Source: Dermabacter hominis NBRC 106157 (GTDB lineage Bacteria > Actinomycetota > Actinomycetes > Actinomycetales > Dermabacteraceae). From it: 64,000 nucleotides of DNA. The notes beneath the pieces are model-generated. The model did no database searches. It saw only the letters and a list, made by a program, of their open reading frames with translations, and was not told where the DNA came from. The stretch is taken from the NCBI RefSeq assembly GCF_001570785.1, contig NZ_BCSI01000009.1, positions 1 to 64,000 on the forward strand, written 5' to 3'. Below, piece after piece: positions 7,981 through 16,185 of this stretch. Within the stretch, counting starts at the first letter, position 1; each line of letters begins with the position of its first letter. Position numbers and translations under genes: made by a program.

Positions 7981-8336
7981 TGGCGATGTATATGGGTGAA
8001 GAAACCTCCCTCGAAGAACGTGAGAACTGGGTGACTCTCTTTAAGAGTCTCGCCGATAGTCATCGGCTTCAGATCATCCAGCATTTGCTGTTAGGCGAAC
8101 ACCGCGTGACGGACCTCGTCGAGCACGTGGGTCTTGCGCAATCGACAGTGTCAACGCACGTGGCCTCGCTACGAAAAAGTGGGCTCCTCGCAAGCCACAA
8201 GCATGGCCGCGCGACGTACTACACCTTGGCGCATCCCGAGGAAACGAAGACGCTTCTCGCGGCGGCAAAGGCCTTCTTCGACGGCACCGAAAAACTGAGG
8301 CAAACCTCGCAGCCGGAGAGCACGAGCCATGACTAA
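7980..8336 (+). CDS. ArsR/SmtB-family metal-sensing repressor
   Basis: 118 residues with a winged helix-turn-helix: LFKSLADSHRLQIIQHLL and then VTDLVEHVGLAQSTVSTHV followed by LRKSGLLASHKHGRATYYTL. This is the ArsR/SmtB core, about residues 15-90. There is no ELCVC-type metal site; His and Glu residues near the C-terminus (LAHPEET) could ligate zinc-like metals. The gene overlaps the downstream CDF exporter by 8 bases, so it most likely derepresses the exporter when a divalent metal is in excess. The start at 7980 rests on the leaderless promoter; ATG 7986 or 7992 are alternatives. Confidence 0.88.
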   Translation: MAMYMGEETSLEERENWVTLFKSLADSHRLQIIQHLLLGEHRVTDLVEHVGLAQSTVSTHVASLRKSGLLASHKHGRATYYTLAHPEETKTLLAAAKAFFDGTEKLRQTSQPESTSHD

Positions 8337-9276
8337 ACCATCCGTGTCGCGCAGGCGCAAGCACTCTCACGAGGCACACGACCACAGCATCTCTGCCGAC
8401 GCCGACCGCACGACTCTGTGGGTGGCCTTGATTGTGCTGAGCGTCTTTATGGTCGCCGAAGTCATCGTCAGCCTTCTGACTGGCTCCCTCGCACTGCTGT
8501 CGGATGCCGGGCACATGCTGTCGGACGTCGGAGCGATCGGGCTAGCGCTATGGACCATTCGCCTCGCCGCTCGGCCTGCCCAAGGGGCGTGGACCTGGGG
8601 CCTCAAACGCGTGGAAACCATCTCCGCCGCGGTCAACGGCATTACGCTCCTGATCGTGGCTGGAGTCATCGCTGTGGAGGCAGTCCGGCGTCTGTTCGAA
8701 CCGCCCGAGGTCGACGGTGGCCCTGTGCTCATCGTTGCCCTGGTCGGGGTGGTCGTGAACATCGTCGTCGCGTGGTTGGTTGCTCGCGCCAATCGCTCAA
8801 GCCTCAATATCGAAGGTGCCTACCAACACATTCTTACCGACCTCTACGGCTTCCTCGGAACCATTGTTGCCGCGCTCATCATCATGGTGACCGGGTGGAC
8901 TTTTGCCGATGTCATTGCGTCCCTTCTGGTGTGTGCCCTCATGGTGCACGCAGCGTGGAATCTCTTGCGCGCCGTCGGCCGAATTCTGCTCGAAGCAGCC
9001 CCGGAAGGAATTGACCTCGAGGCAGTCACCACCCACTTTCTTGAACTTCCCCACGTGCAGCGCGTGCATGACCTGCATGTGTGGAGCGTCGCGAGCGACC
9101 TGCCGGCACTATCAGCCCACATTGTTGTCGACGACGAGTGCTTTACCGACGGACATATTCCCGAATTACTCGGCCAAGTGCAGCACTGCGTCGCGGGACA
9201 TTTCGACGTCGAACACTCCACCTTCCAGTTCGAGCCGCCTCATCACGGGCCAAAAGAACTCTCCGTTCACCCTTGA
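8329..9276 (+). CDS. Cation diffusion facilitator (CzcD-type) divalent metal exporter
   Basis: 315 residues. A short His-rich N-terminus (RRRKHSHEAHDHS) precedes six hydrophobic segments. TM2 carries LLSDAGHMLSDVGAIG and TM5 carries HILTDLYGFLG, giving the HxxxD/DxxxD metal site of zinc/cadmium/cobalt CDF proteins. The C-terminal cytoplasmic domain (VQRVHDLHVWSVASD) is the usual metal-sensing, dimerising part. It antiports metal out against protons at the plasma membrane. Translationally coupled to the ArsR-type repressor. Zinc is the likeliest substrate, but cobalt or cadmium cannot be excluded. Confidence 0.9.
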   Translation: MTKPSVSRRRKHSHEAHDHSISADADRTTLWVALIVLSVFMVAEVIVSLLTGSLALLSDAGHMLSDVGAIGLALWTIRLAARPAQGAWTWGLKRVETISAAVNGITLLIVAGVIAVEAVRRLFEPPEVDGGPVLIVALVGVVVNIVVAWLVARANRSSLNIEGAYQHILTDLYGFLGTIVAALIIMVTGWTFADVIASLLVCALMVHAAWNLLRAVGRILLEAAPEGIDLEAVTTHFLELPHVQRVHDLHVWSVASDLPALSAHIVVDDECFTDGHIPELLGQVQHCVAGHFDVEHSTFQFEPPHHGPKELSVHP

Positions 9277-9384
9277 GCCGGCAAGGAGCACTGCTCCGGC
9301 ACGCTCCCGAGCAACGGAAGGGGTGCCTGCAAGCAAAGTTCCTCCTTGGCGAATGAGATGAGCGTGAACTTGAGTGCCTGGGCT

Positions 9385-10086
9385 CTATAGATAATCGCGA
9401 AAGTCCGCCAGTTCCTGGCCGACGCGAGAGATGTACGTCGGCAGCGCCATGCCTGTCATTGACGAGTAGTGAGTGATCCGAGCGACCTGAGTGCCATCTC
9501 CGCAACACTCCCGAAGTGCACCGAGGGATGCGGGATCATGAAGTGCTCTGAAGGCCTCTGCACCAAGACCAATGATGAGTGGGTCGTGGCTACCGAGGGT
9601 TTGGAGTTCCTTGCACAGACCCTCGATCTGCTGGCGCACGAAGCGTGGATCCCGTAGAAGCTTGTTGATGGGCATCGACTTGCTGCTTCGGAACGGCGCG
9701 AGCGTACCGTTTCGCATTTTCACGAGATCGGTAATGTACGCGCCCTCGAGTCCATTGCCTTTGCATGCCTCACGTAGACGCTTATCGCTTGTGCGACCAC
9801 ACTCTTCATGAAAACTGGCGAAGCTTAAGCGATCAGTGACGGCGGTGATGCCCGCCGCTCTCTCGGCAAAGTTGAGGGCGACGAGTACAAGATCTGTGCG
9901 TAGCGAGGGGAGCTCGGTATCCAAGTGGTGTTGGCTCCGCACGCCTGCGAAAGTTCGAACGACGGAATCGAGTATTAGCTGCGGAGCCCGGATGGGGTCG
10001 GGGTGCCAAGTCGATTCATTCCACACGGCCCAACTCCGGCAGAGACCGTAGCGCGTGCGCATTAAGTCGAAGATTTGGTAATCCAC
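9385..10086 (-). CDS. Unknown protein, possibly uracil-DNA-glycosylase-like fold
   Basis: 233 residues, soluble, no signal peptide. I do not recognise a named family. Features seen: a charged, Arg-rich first half (LPSLRTDLVLVALNFAERAAG) and a C-terminal part DPLIIGLGAEAFRALHD, then QVARITHYSSMTG. The hydrophobic-G-x-G strand and the late HYSS motif recall uracil-DNA-glycosylase-superfamily proteins (strand plus HPS-type loop), but this is only a resemblance. It is divergent from the Mrr-type nuclease, with 89 bases between, which hints at a shared defence or DNA-metabolism role. Confidence 0.5.
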   Translation of the reverse strand: MDYQIFDLMRTRYGLCRSWAVWNESTWHPDPIRAPQLILDSVVRTFAGVRSQHHLDTELPSLRTDLVLVALNFAERAAGITAVTDRLSFASFHEECGRTSDKRLREACKGNGLEGAYITDLVKMRNGTLAPFRSSKSMPINKLLRDPRFVRQQIEGLCKELQTLGSHDPLIIGLGAEAFRALHDPASLGALRECCGDGTQVARITHYSSMTGMALPTYISRVGQELADFRDYL

Positions 10087-10175
10087 TGACGAATCCCTCG
10101 AGATTAGTTCTTCAGTTAGTTGGCTCTGAGGGTAGCGTTGGAGAAAACCAGCCCAATTTCGTAAGGACCATCTCT

Positions 10176-11117
10176 ATGGCTACCGATCGCATCCCCACCA
10201 TTGACGAGTTCCGCCCAGTTGTACTGACCGTTCTTGCTGATGGTGAAGACCGTCGATTCGGTGAGCTCTGCGAACTAGTTGCCGACTTCGTTGGACTGAG
10301 CACTCAGGCGCGAAGCGAAAAAGTTGATTCTGGCGATTCTCGATACAAGAACCGCATCGGCTGGGCGTGCTCAGCCATGACTAAGGCCGGGCTTCTCGAA
10401 CGCCCGAAGCGAGGAACCTATCGCATCACCCCCAACGGGCTGACGGTTGCCAGCCGCAAGCTTGCGACCTACACGGAGAAAGACCTTGCGGAGTGGGAGG
10501 CGTGGCGGGAATACCAGGATGAGGTCGCTGCGCGCAGGTCTGTTGATGAATCCTCTGCTGTTCCGGTGTCCGAGATCGAACAGGATGCTGATCCTGTCGA
10601 GGCCATCGCTGCGCGCACGCGTGACTTCAATGCGCAAGTCGAAACCGACCTTCGCAAGCGCTTGCAGGAAAACTCGCCAGAGTTCTTCGAAAAAGCCGTC
10701 ATCGACTTGTTGTGGGCGATGGGCTACGGCGGCGATTATGGCGAGAAGCAGCATGTTGGGCGCTCGGGCGATGGCGGGATTGATGGCATCATCCACCAGG
10801 ATGCACTCGGCCTCACGAACGTGTATATCCAGGCGAAACGCTATGCCGACACCAACAGGGTGGGAGAACCCGAGATCCGTAACTTCATCGGCTCTCTCGA
10901 TGCGCAGGGCGCAAACCTCGGTGTATTCATCACGACCTCAACATTTCTAGACCGAGCGAAAGTTACCGCTGCCGGTTACCGTCACGGGCGGATCGTGCTG
11001 ATCGACGGCTTGCGCCTCACGAAGCTGATGCTCGCCTACGGCGTCGGCGTCGAGAAGGCCCACGAGTTCACGCTCTATTCCGTGGACGAGGACTACTTCG
11101 AAGAGGACATGCAGTAA
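10176..11117 (+). CDS. mrr: Mrr-family modification-dependent restriction endonuclease
   Basis: 313 residues. The N-terminal third is a winged-helix Mrr_N region (RIGWACSAMTKAGLLERPKR, then YRITPNGLTVA). The C-terminal half is the Mrr catalytic domain (about 170-290). It starts with NSPEFFEKAVIDLLWAMGYG and carries the PD-(D/E)XK-like core GRSGDGGIDGII...YIQAKRY with Asp, Gln and Lys in the expected spacing. Mrr proteins cut foreign DNA carrying certain methylated bases. The gene ends just before a strong terminator. It sits 2.3 kb from the type IIG gene, so methylation by that enzyme could in principle be relevant to it. Confidence 0.88.
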   Translation: MATDRIPTIDEFRPVVLTVLADGEDRRFGELCELVADFVGLSTQARSEKVDSGDSRYKNRIGWACSAMTKAGLLERPKRGTYRITPNGLTVASRKLATYTEKDLAEWEAWREYQDEVAARRSVDESSAVPVSEIEQDADPVEAIAARTRDFNAQVETDLRKRLQENSPEFFEKAVIDLLWAMGYGGDYGEKQHVGRSGDGGIDGIIHQDALGLTNVYIQAKRYADTNRVGEPEIRNFIGSLDAQGANLGVFITTSTFLDRAKVTAAGYRHGRIVLIDGLRLTKLMLAYGVGVEKAHEFTLYSVDEDYFEEDMQ

Positions 11118-11120
11118 GAA

Positions 11121-11153
11121 ATGGCCCGCAGCGTGCCACACGCCGCGGGCCAT
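11121..11153. terminator. Bidirectional terminator between mrr and the PEP-hydrolase-like gene
   Basis: Arms ATGGCCCGC (11121-11129) and GCGGGCCAT (11145-11153), with an inner GCGT/ACGC pairing. It sits between two converging genes, so it can serve both. Confidence 0.75.
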
Positions 11154-11168
11154 TGCGAACTTACGCTC

Positions 11169-11996
11169 TTACTTGTTGAACGTAATTTGAGTGAACTTCT
11201 CCGTCTGCTCGCGGATGCCCGTTTCGGTGGGGAACCGCTCGATGGAGGAAGCGCCGTAGAAGCCGACGATGCCGTCGGTGTTATCGAGAATGTATTGAGC
11301 ATCCTCGGGATTGGCGATCGGGCCGCCGTGGCAGAGGCACAGGATGTCCGGGTTCACGCTTCGTGCAGCGTCGGCAAGTTCCTGGACCTTTGTCGCTGCC
11401 TCTTCGAGGCTGAGCGCGGTCTGCGCCCCGATCGTGCCGGAGGTCGTGAGGCCCATGTGGGGCACGAGAATATCGGCGCCTGCGGCGGCCATTTCTTTCG
11501 CCTGTTCGATGTCGAAGACGTAGGGCGAGGTGAGGAGATCAAGCTCATTCGCCATGCGAATCATGTCGATCTCGGGGCCAAAGCCCATGCCGGTTTCCTC
11601 GAGATTCGCGCGGAAAACACCGTCGATGAGGCCAACCGTCGGAAAATTCTGTACGCCCGCGAAACCGATCTCTTTGACCTGCTTCAAGAAATGCGGCATT
11701 ACGCGGAACGGATCCGTGCCGTTCACTCCCGCGAGCACAGGGGTGTGCTTCACAACCGGGAGCACCTCGTTTGCCATCTCCATGACGATGCCGTTCGCGT
11801 CGCCATAGGCGAGAAGGCCCGAAAGGGAACCGCGGCCCGCCATGCGGAAACGTCCCGAGTTGTAAATGACGAGAAGATCAATCCCGCCGGCTTCCGCCGA
11901 CTTCGCTGAAATGCCGGTACCAGCACCGCCGCCGATGATGGGTTTTCCGCTTGAGACTTTCGCGCGCAGCTGCTCAAGAATTTCCTTGCGGGACAT
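11169..11996 (-). CDS. Phosphoenolpyruvate-hydrolase-family TIM-barrel protein
   Basis: 275 residues from ATG 11996, which has GAAGGAGAACTGAC before it. It matches the family named for PEP hydrolase (TIM barrel, usual length about 275-280). Conserved-looking segments are [61 protein letters not shown] and [14 protein letters not shown]. Family members occur with Tm-1-like proteins, as here, where the upstream gene stops 1 base before this start. The actual substrate is unknown for most members; a role in breaking down a phosphorylated or carboxylic metabolite is plausible. Confidence 0.8.
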   Translation of the reverse strand: MSRKEILEQLRAKVSSGKPIIGGGAGTGISAKSAEAGGIDLLVIYNSGRFRMAGRGSLSGLLAYGDANGIVMEMANEVLPVVKHTPVLAGVNGTDPFRVMPHFLKQVKEIGFAGVQNFPTVGLIDGVFRANLEETGMGFGPEIDMIRMANELDLLTSPYVFDIEQAKEMAAAGADILVPHMGLTTSGTIGAQTALSLEEAATKVQELADAARSVNPDILCLCHGGPIANPEDAQYILDNTDGIVGFYGASSIERFPTETGIREQTEKFTQITFNK

Positions 11997-11997
11997 G

Positions 11998-13239
11998 TCA
12001 GTTCTCCTTCTTTCCCGATTGGTTGCGGATAAGTTCGTGGAGGCGTTCGGCCATCGCGCGGCCGAAGCCCTCGTCATTGATGGCACAGCCTTGCTCGTGC
12101 ACGGCAACGGGGCTGCCTTCGAGGCTCTGCTTCACGGCGTCAAAAAGGGCGGCATCTGCCTCGGGGTCATAAAAGGGACCGCCCTCAACATCGATGCCGC
12201 TCAAGCCTTTCGTGGGAATAAACAGCTCGCTAGGCCCCGTTGCGGCAGCGAGCTTTGTTCCAATGCGCCGACCGAGCTCTTCCGTTTCACTGCGGGACGT
12301 GCGCATAAGAGTCACCGTAGGGTTGTGCACGACGAACGTGCGCCCATCGAACTTACTCGAGACCGTGTCCTTCGGCCCAAAGTTCACCATGTCGAGAGCG
12401 CCAAGGCTCACCACCTGAGGCGTGCCCATCCGCCCCGCCATCTCAAGTCGCTCAGGGCCAGCGCTGAGCACCCCGCCCACGAGATCATCGGCAAGCTCTG
12501 TTGTCGTCAGGTCACAAACACCGGCAAGCAACCCAGACTCAATAAGCTTCTCCATCGCACGGCCGCCCGCTCCTGTCGCATGGAAGACGAGCACCTCATA
12601 CCCCAGCTCAGTGAGGGTCTTGCGGGCTTCATCCGCGGCCGGCGTCGTGAGTCCAAACATCGAAAGCCCCACGAGTGGGCGGTGCTCGCCGGAGGTGCTC
12701 GTGAGGCGAGCTTCGTAAGCCTTCGCCATTCCTGCGATGCCCGCCGCGGCGTTACCGAGCACCATCGCCGAAATCCGATTCACCCCCGCGACATCCACGA
12801 CCGAATACATGATGGTCGTGTCAGTTTCGCCGACATACGGAGAAACGTCGCCCGAGGCCATGGTCGACACAAGCAACTTCGGAAAGCCCACCGGCACCGC
12901 CTGCATCGCGGGTGCCGCCACAGACGAACCGCCCGAGCCGCCGACAGCAAGAATGCCGTGAATACGCCCCTCTTCCGCGAGCTTCTGCACGATCTTTGCG
13001 GCGCCGCGGCCCATGACAGCCATCATTTCGCCGCGGTCGCGGCGCTCCCGAAGTTTCGCGGCATCCTCGCCGGCAGCGTCGATAACCTCGTCGGAAGAAA
13101 CATCCGCGAAATCGGCCGTGGAAAATGAGCCGACATCGACGGCGAGTACTCCCACCCCAAGTTCCGCAAGGTGCTCCTTCAACCAGGCATAATCCTCGGC
13201 CTTCGTGTCGAGCGTTCCTACTAAAGCGATGGTCGTCAT
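11998..13239 (-). CDS. Tm-1-like ATP-binding domain protein (UPF0261 family)
   Basis: 413 residues starting [20 protein letters not shown], the N-terminal signature of the family named after the tomato Tm-1 resistance protein. Further typical parts are [35 protein letters not shown] and a C-terminal AELFIPTKG-like segment ([19 protein letters not shown]). Bacterial members are of unclear function; in plants the N-terminal domain binds viral replicase. The tight coupling with the downstream PEP-hydrolase-like gene is recurrent in bacteria and suggests one catabolic step. The frame is open 28 codons further upstream but the chosen ATG is the family start. Confidence 0.83.
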   Translation of the reverse strand: MTTIALVGTLDTKAEDYAWLKEHLAELGVGVLAVDVGSFSTADFADVSSDEVIDAAGEDAAKLRERRDRGEMMAVMGRGAAKIVQKLAEEGRIHGILAVGGSGGSSVAAPAMQAVPVGFPKLLVSTMASGDVSPYVGETDTTIMYSVVDVAGVNRISAMVLGNAAAGIAGMAKAYEARLTSTSGEHRPLVGLSMFGLTTPAADEARKTLTELGYEVLVFHATGAGGRAMEKLIESGLLAGVCDLTTTELADDLVGGVLSAGPERLEMAGRMGTPQVVSLGALDMVNFGPKDTVSSKFDGRTFVVHNPTVTLMRTSRSETEELGRRIGTKLAAATGPSELFIPTKGLSGIDVEGGPFYDPEADAALFDAVKQSLEGSPVAVHEQGCAINDEGFGRAMAERLHELIRNQSGKKEN

Positions 13240-13601
13240 CAGGCACTCCTTCGTCTTCGACTCACTCCACGCTACGCCTCGGGCTTGTGTGCAGAGTAAA
13301 AAGGGAGTGGCTTCTTTGAACAAGAGGTTTAGCCGTGATCGTAAAGGTTGCCGAAGCGAGGTTGCAGGTGATACCGAAGTGAGAGAAGCGGAAAGCCATC
13401 ATCACGAGGTTCCGGCCTAGCTCGAACCTTCGCACCGGTTCTGAGAGGCGGCATGCCGCGGCGTCTCTTCATCGACCTCATGCGGCTTCGAAAGACTCCG
13501 CATTGCGTCGTGCGGGATCACCAAGAGCTTCTTTCCTGATTAGAAAGTTGACGACCAGGGAGCTTCGCGGGGCGGAGTCGCTACCATCCCCGCTCCTTGC
13601 C
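13240..13601. other. Intergenic region with no recognised feature
   Basis: About 360 bases between the Tm-1-like gene and the toxin-antitoxin-like pair. It should hold the promoter of the minus-strand Tm-1-like operon near 13240-13320. I found no strong hairpin, RNA gene or coding frame. Confidence 0.3.
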
Positions 13602-13847
13602 TCAGGCCGCGAGCAATGGTCGTAAAAGATTCGAAATCTGCTCGTTGATGGGCGTGCTCGAATGGAGATCCAAGCGGTCAATGATGGCCTGACGAACGTC
13701 GGGCGCCAGCACTTCCAGGAACGCGCCGGGTCCAAGTCTTTCTGGTCCAAGTTCTTCGGGCGAGAAGCCAGCTTCGGCTTTAGCTTGGAGTTCGGCGATT
13801 CCCTCGGGTGTAAATCCGGGTACAGTGTCAACGACTTCGTAGCTCAT
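13602..13847 (-). CDS. Putative antitoxin partner of the BrnT-like toxin
   Basis: 81 residues from ATG 13847, preceded by AAGGAGGAAGCG. Mostly polar and acidic: PGFTPEGIAELQAKAEAGFS, then an Arg-containing helical C-terminus (VRQAIIDRLDLHSSTPINEQ...). The start overlaps the stop of the upstream gene by the ATGA tetranucleotide. This is typical of a toxin-antitoxin operon with the toxin first, as in BrnT/BrnA-type pairs. Assignment is by context and composition; I do not recognise the family outright. Confidence 0.55.
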   Translation of the reverse strand: MSYEVVDTVPGFTPEGIAELQAKAEAGFSPEELGPERLGPGAFLEVLAPDVRQAIIDRLDLHSSTPINEQISNLLRPLLAA

Positions 13848-14092
13848 CGCTTCCTCCTTGGCATGTGCACCTTTCGAACCGGCATTGCGTGAATCACCAT
13901 CCAGCGGCCTCTTCGATCGCGAATGGCAATGAGTTCGAGCATCCGGGCCGACCGATCGAAACCGAGACAAAGAACCTTACGAGGATCTTCGTCGAGGACC
14001 CACTCCCGGGTTCTTGCGGCGAACGCACATGAGACGTCTTCAGGTGTGCATCCATGTTTGAGAGCAGAGGTGTGGATGCGCGGCTCGAACAC
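13844..14092 (-). CDS. Small BrnT-like/ribonuclease-type toxin candidate
   Basis: 82 residues, basic (ends MPRRKR). GTG start after AGGGAGCCCC. The pattern KHG (residues 13-15), PEDV, DEDPRKVLCLGFD, then LELIAI and VIHAMPVRK resembles BrnT and related RelE-fold RNases: a small beta-sheet protein with KHG near the N-terminus, D-x-x-R in the middle and a late IHAM-x-x-R. If active it would cleave mRNA and arrest growth until neutralised by the 81-residue partner encoded just downstream. Translational coupling by ATGA supports a matched pair. Confidence 0.6.
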   Translation of the reverse strand: MFEPRIHTSALKHGCTPEDVSCAFAARTREWVLDEDPRKVLCLGFDRSARMLELIAIRDRRGRWMVIHAMPVRKVHMPRRKR

Positions 14093-14499
14093 GGGGCTCC
14101 CTTCCCGCTAAGGCCACGTGAACGGCCTCAACTTCAGCTTAGGTTCGAGGGAAGCGACTGGCAACCATCCCCCAGCCGATATCTCAATCATCTTGTGCAG
14201 GCAGAGAGGTATCAATGCACAGGTGGAAAATGTGGAAAACGTTGGTGGGAGAATTGCGGGAGAGTCACGTGCATGTCGAGGCATCCGGTTAAGGCCCGGC
14301 AAGCGTCGGAAACAAAACTGCGAACGACATGGTTGCCTGCCCACCCAACTGGACCACCATCCAGCGGCCGCGGAAACGCTGTGCGCCCGCGCCGTGACGG
14401 AGCACTCAGGTTTGTTATCTGTTCGTGATGTTAACTGGGTCCCGCAAGGGGAGCTCGAACAGCTTGTAGGCCACGAACTTGACGATTCGGGAGAGCTAC
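14093..14499. other. Intergenic region upstream of the secretion-effector cassette
   Basis: About 400 bases that separate the minus-strand toxin gene from the plus-strand cassette, so promoters for both should lie here. The stretch 14420-14490 reads as plausible protein (VNWVPQGELEQLVGHELDDS) in a frame that then runs out of phase across the next gene. It may be a degenerate gene end. No clear palindrome or RNA gene was seen. Confidence 0.3.
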
Positions 14500-14838
14500 A
14501 TGTTTTACGACATCGACGACAAGGCCGTGCGCGGCACGATTTCGAATACCAGGGGAACCGTCCCCGCGATCGAATCATCCAACAGAGATCTCAAGAACGG
14601 CGCGTCGGACTTGGGGGGATCGCTGCTGCACAGCAAACAAACGTCGGCTGCGCTTACGGGGGACGTTGCGTCAGCTTTCGAATCGGCGGGTCAGGCGCTC
14701 GTGGAAATGGTGAACAACAACATCGATTCCACGGACGATGCAGTGCAGAAGTACACCCAGGGCGATCAGCTCATGTGCACGGCGGCTAATGCTGGTAACC
14801 AGCAGGCCCATGTGAGCGATATGCCCGGCATGCAGTGA
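14500..14838 (+). CDS. Small helical protein, type VII secretion-like (Lap1/WXG100-type)
   Basis: 112 residues from ATG 14500, with GGGAGAG placed 5 bases before it; an upstream TTG has no ribosome site. All predicted helix: AVRGTISNTRGTVPAIESSN, SLLHSKQTSAALTGDVASAF and IDSTDDAVQKYTQGDQLM. Size, helical hairpin character and position directly before a larger protein with a helical N-terminus resemble the SACOL2603/Lap1-type proteins encoded upstream of LXG effectors in type VII secretion, or a divergent WXG100 protein. No clear WXG is present. Likely role is to pair with and target the following effector. No T7SS motor genes lie in the window. Confidence 0.5.
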   Translation: MFYDIDDKAVRGTISNTRGTVPAIESSNRDLKNGASDLGGSLLHSKQTSAALTGDVASAFESAGQALVEMVNNNIDSTDDAVQKYTQGDQLMCTAANAGNQQAHVSDMPGMQ

Positions 14839-14864
14839 AAATGATCGACGAGTGAGGAACTGCA

Positions 14865-16112
14865 ATGACTTTTGACGTACCAGAAATCGAAGACCCGTCG
14901 ATTGTGACCAGTGGTGCCTCGGAGATCCGCACCGCTGGCGAGAATGTCCAACAGAAGATGAGGGACACCTCGAATGCATGGCAGCCCATCAGCGGGCAGT
15001 ACCACGCTCCGGAGGATGGTCAGGTGCACCGCGCCATGAGGACCCCCGAAGAAATGGCTGACGAAATTATGAAGTCGGCCGGCAAGGTTGCCGACGGTTT
15101 GGATACCTACGCGGACAAACTGGGGCCGCTCAGGACGCGAAAGACTGACCTCGAAAACGAGATCAAGGAGTACGAAGCGGCGAAGGCGCTAGCGGACCCC
15201 ACTGACGCTGCTGCTCAGGCCTCGCTTGCCGCGTGGGAGCTGAGATTGCAGAATAAGTGCACCCAGCTGCGGATTGACCGTGATGCGGCGGATTCGGCGT
15301 GCGCGAACTCGATCAGAAACACGACGGAGAGCACCGGCGCCGTGATCGGGAAAAAGCTCCTGGGGGCCATCACCCGCGGGAACAATGTTGAAGGTGCCAT
15401 GGGGGCGCTGCTCCAGTTCGGTAAGCTCGGCACTGACCTCGTCAAGTACTACAGCACGTACTTTTTCTATACGAACGGCAGCATCAAGATCCGGCAGGGG
15501 TGGGCACCCAAGCTTCTGCAAGATATCGCCAAGAAGGGCAAGTTCGGCAAGGGGCTCGTTAAGGGCCTGACCGGCTGGGATGCGGATGCCGTTACCAATG
15601 GTGGTCAGTTCCTCGCGAAGAACTCGCCGATGAACCCCCTGGCCAAGCCCAATTCGTTCGGTGGCGCGCTCCAGGCGGTCATTGGCCGCAGCATGCTCAA
15701 GCTTGAAGGCAAGCATTCGCGAGTGCCGCACGCTCACAGCCAGGGGCTGACGAAAGCCAAGTGGGGCAAGGTCGCTACGGGCGCGAAATGGGTATCCCGG
15801 GCAGGCACAGGAATCTCGGCTGCGACTACCGCGGTGGACTCGTGGCAAACCGACTCAAAGGTTCACCCGAACATGGGCAACGTGGAAAAGGGCGCGCGCG
15901 CAGGCGTGTCTGCTGCCGGCGCTACGGCAGGCGGCTGGGCCGGCGGCAAGGCCGGTGCGGCCATGGGCGCTGCGATCGGCTCCTTCGGCGGCCCGGTTGG
16001 TACCGTGGTGGGCGGTGTTGCCGGCGGCATCATCGGCGGCGTCGCTGGCGGAGCGGCAGGTGGTTGGCTTGCGAACAAGGTGAAGGATCCCATTGGCAAT
16101 CTCTTCGACTGA
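14865..16112 (+). CDS. Putative T7SS-type effector with C-terminal glycine-zipper domain
   Basis: 415 residues; start supported by GAGGAACTGCA. Residues about 1-160 are helical and partly coiled coil (LRTRKTDLENEIKEYEAAKA), with a helix break SNAWQPISGQYH near residue 40, where WXG proteins have their turn. The middle (160-330) is mixed and basic. Residues about 345-400 are almost only Gly, Ala and Val in GxxxG register (AGGWAGGKAGAAMGAAIGSF, then VVGGVAGGIIGGVAGGAAGG), a glycine-zipper membrane domain. LXG-type toxins with such a zipper permeabilise target membranes. Together with the small helical gene before it and the membrane protein after it, this looks like a secreted pore-forming effector. 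It could instead be a structural phage-like or envelope protein. Confidence 0.5.
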   Translation: MTFDVPEIEDPSIVTSGASEIRTAGENVQQKMRDTSNAWQPISGQYHAPEDGQVHRAMRTPEEMADEIMKSAGKVADGLDTYADKLGPLRTRKTDLENEIKEYEAAKALADPTDAAAQASLAAWELRLQNKCTQLRIDRDAADSACANSIRNTTESTGAVIGKKLLGAITRGNNVEGAMGALLQFGKLGTDLVKYYSTYFFYTNGSIKIRQGWAPKLLQDIAKKGKFGKGLVKGLTGWDADAVTNGGQFLAKNSPMNPLAKPNSFGGALQAVIGRSMLKLEGKHSRVPHAHSQGLTKAKWGKVATGAKWVSRAGTGISAATTAVDSWQTDSKVHPNMGNVEKGARAGVSAAGATAGGWAGGKAGAAMGAAIGSFGGPVGTVVGGVAGGIIGGVAGGAAGGWLANKVKDPIGNLFD

Positions 16113-16185
16113 CGCGCAAAAAACGCCGAGCTACGGCGGTGTGCATAGTTCGCATACGTCGAAAACGAGGATGTGAGGAGAGGCA

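Noticed and set aside
14118-14789. Plus-strand frame of 223 codons before and across the small helical protein
   Set aside because: Its second half runs out of phase across the 112-residue gene, which has its own ribosome site. Only a short part (near 14420-14490) looks protein-like, possibly a remnant.
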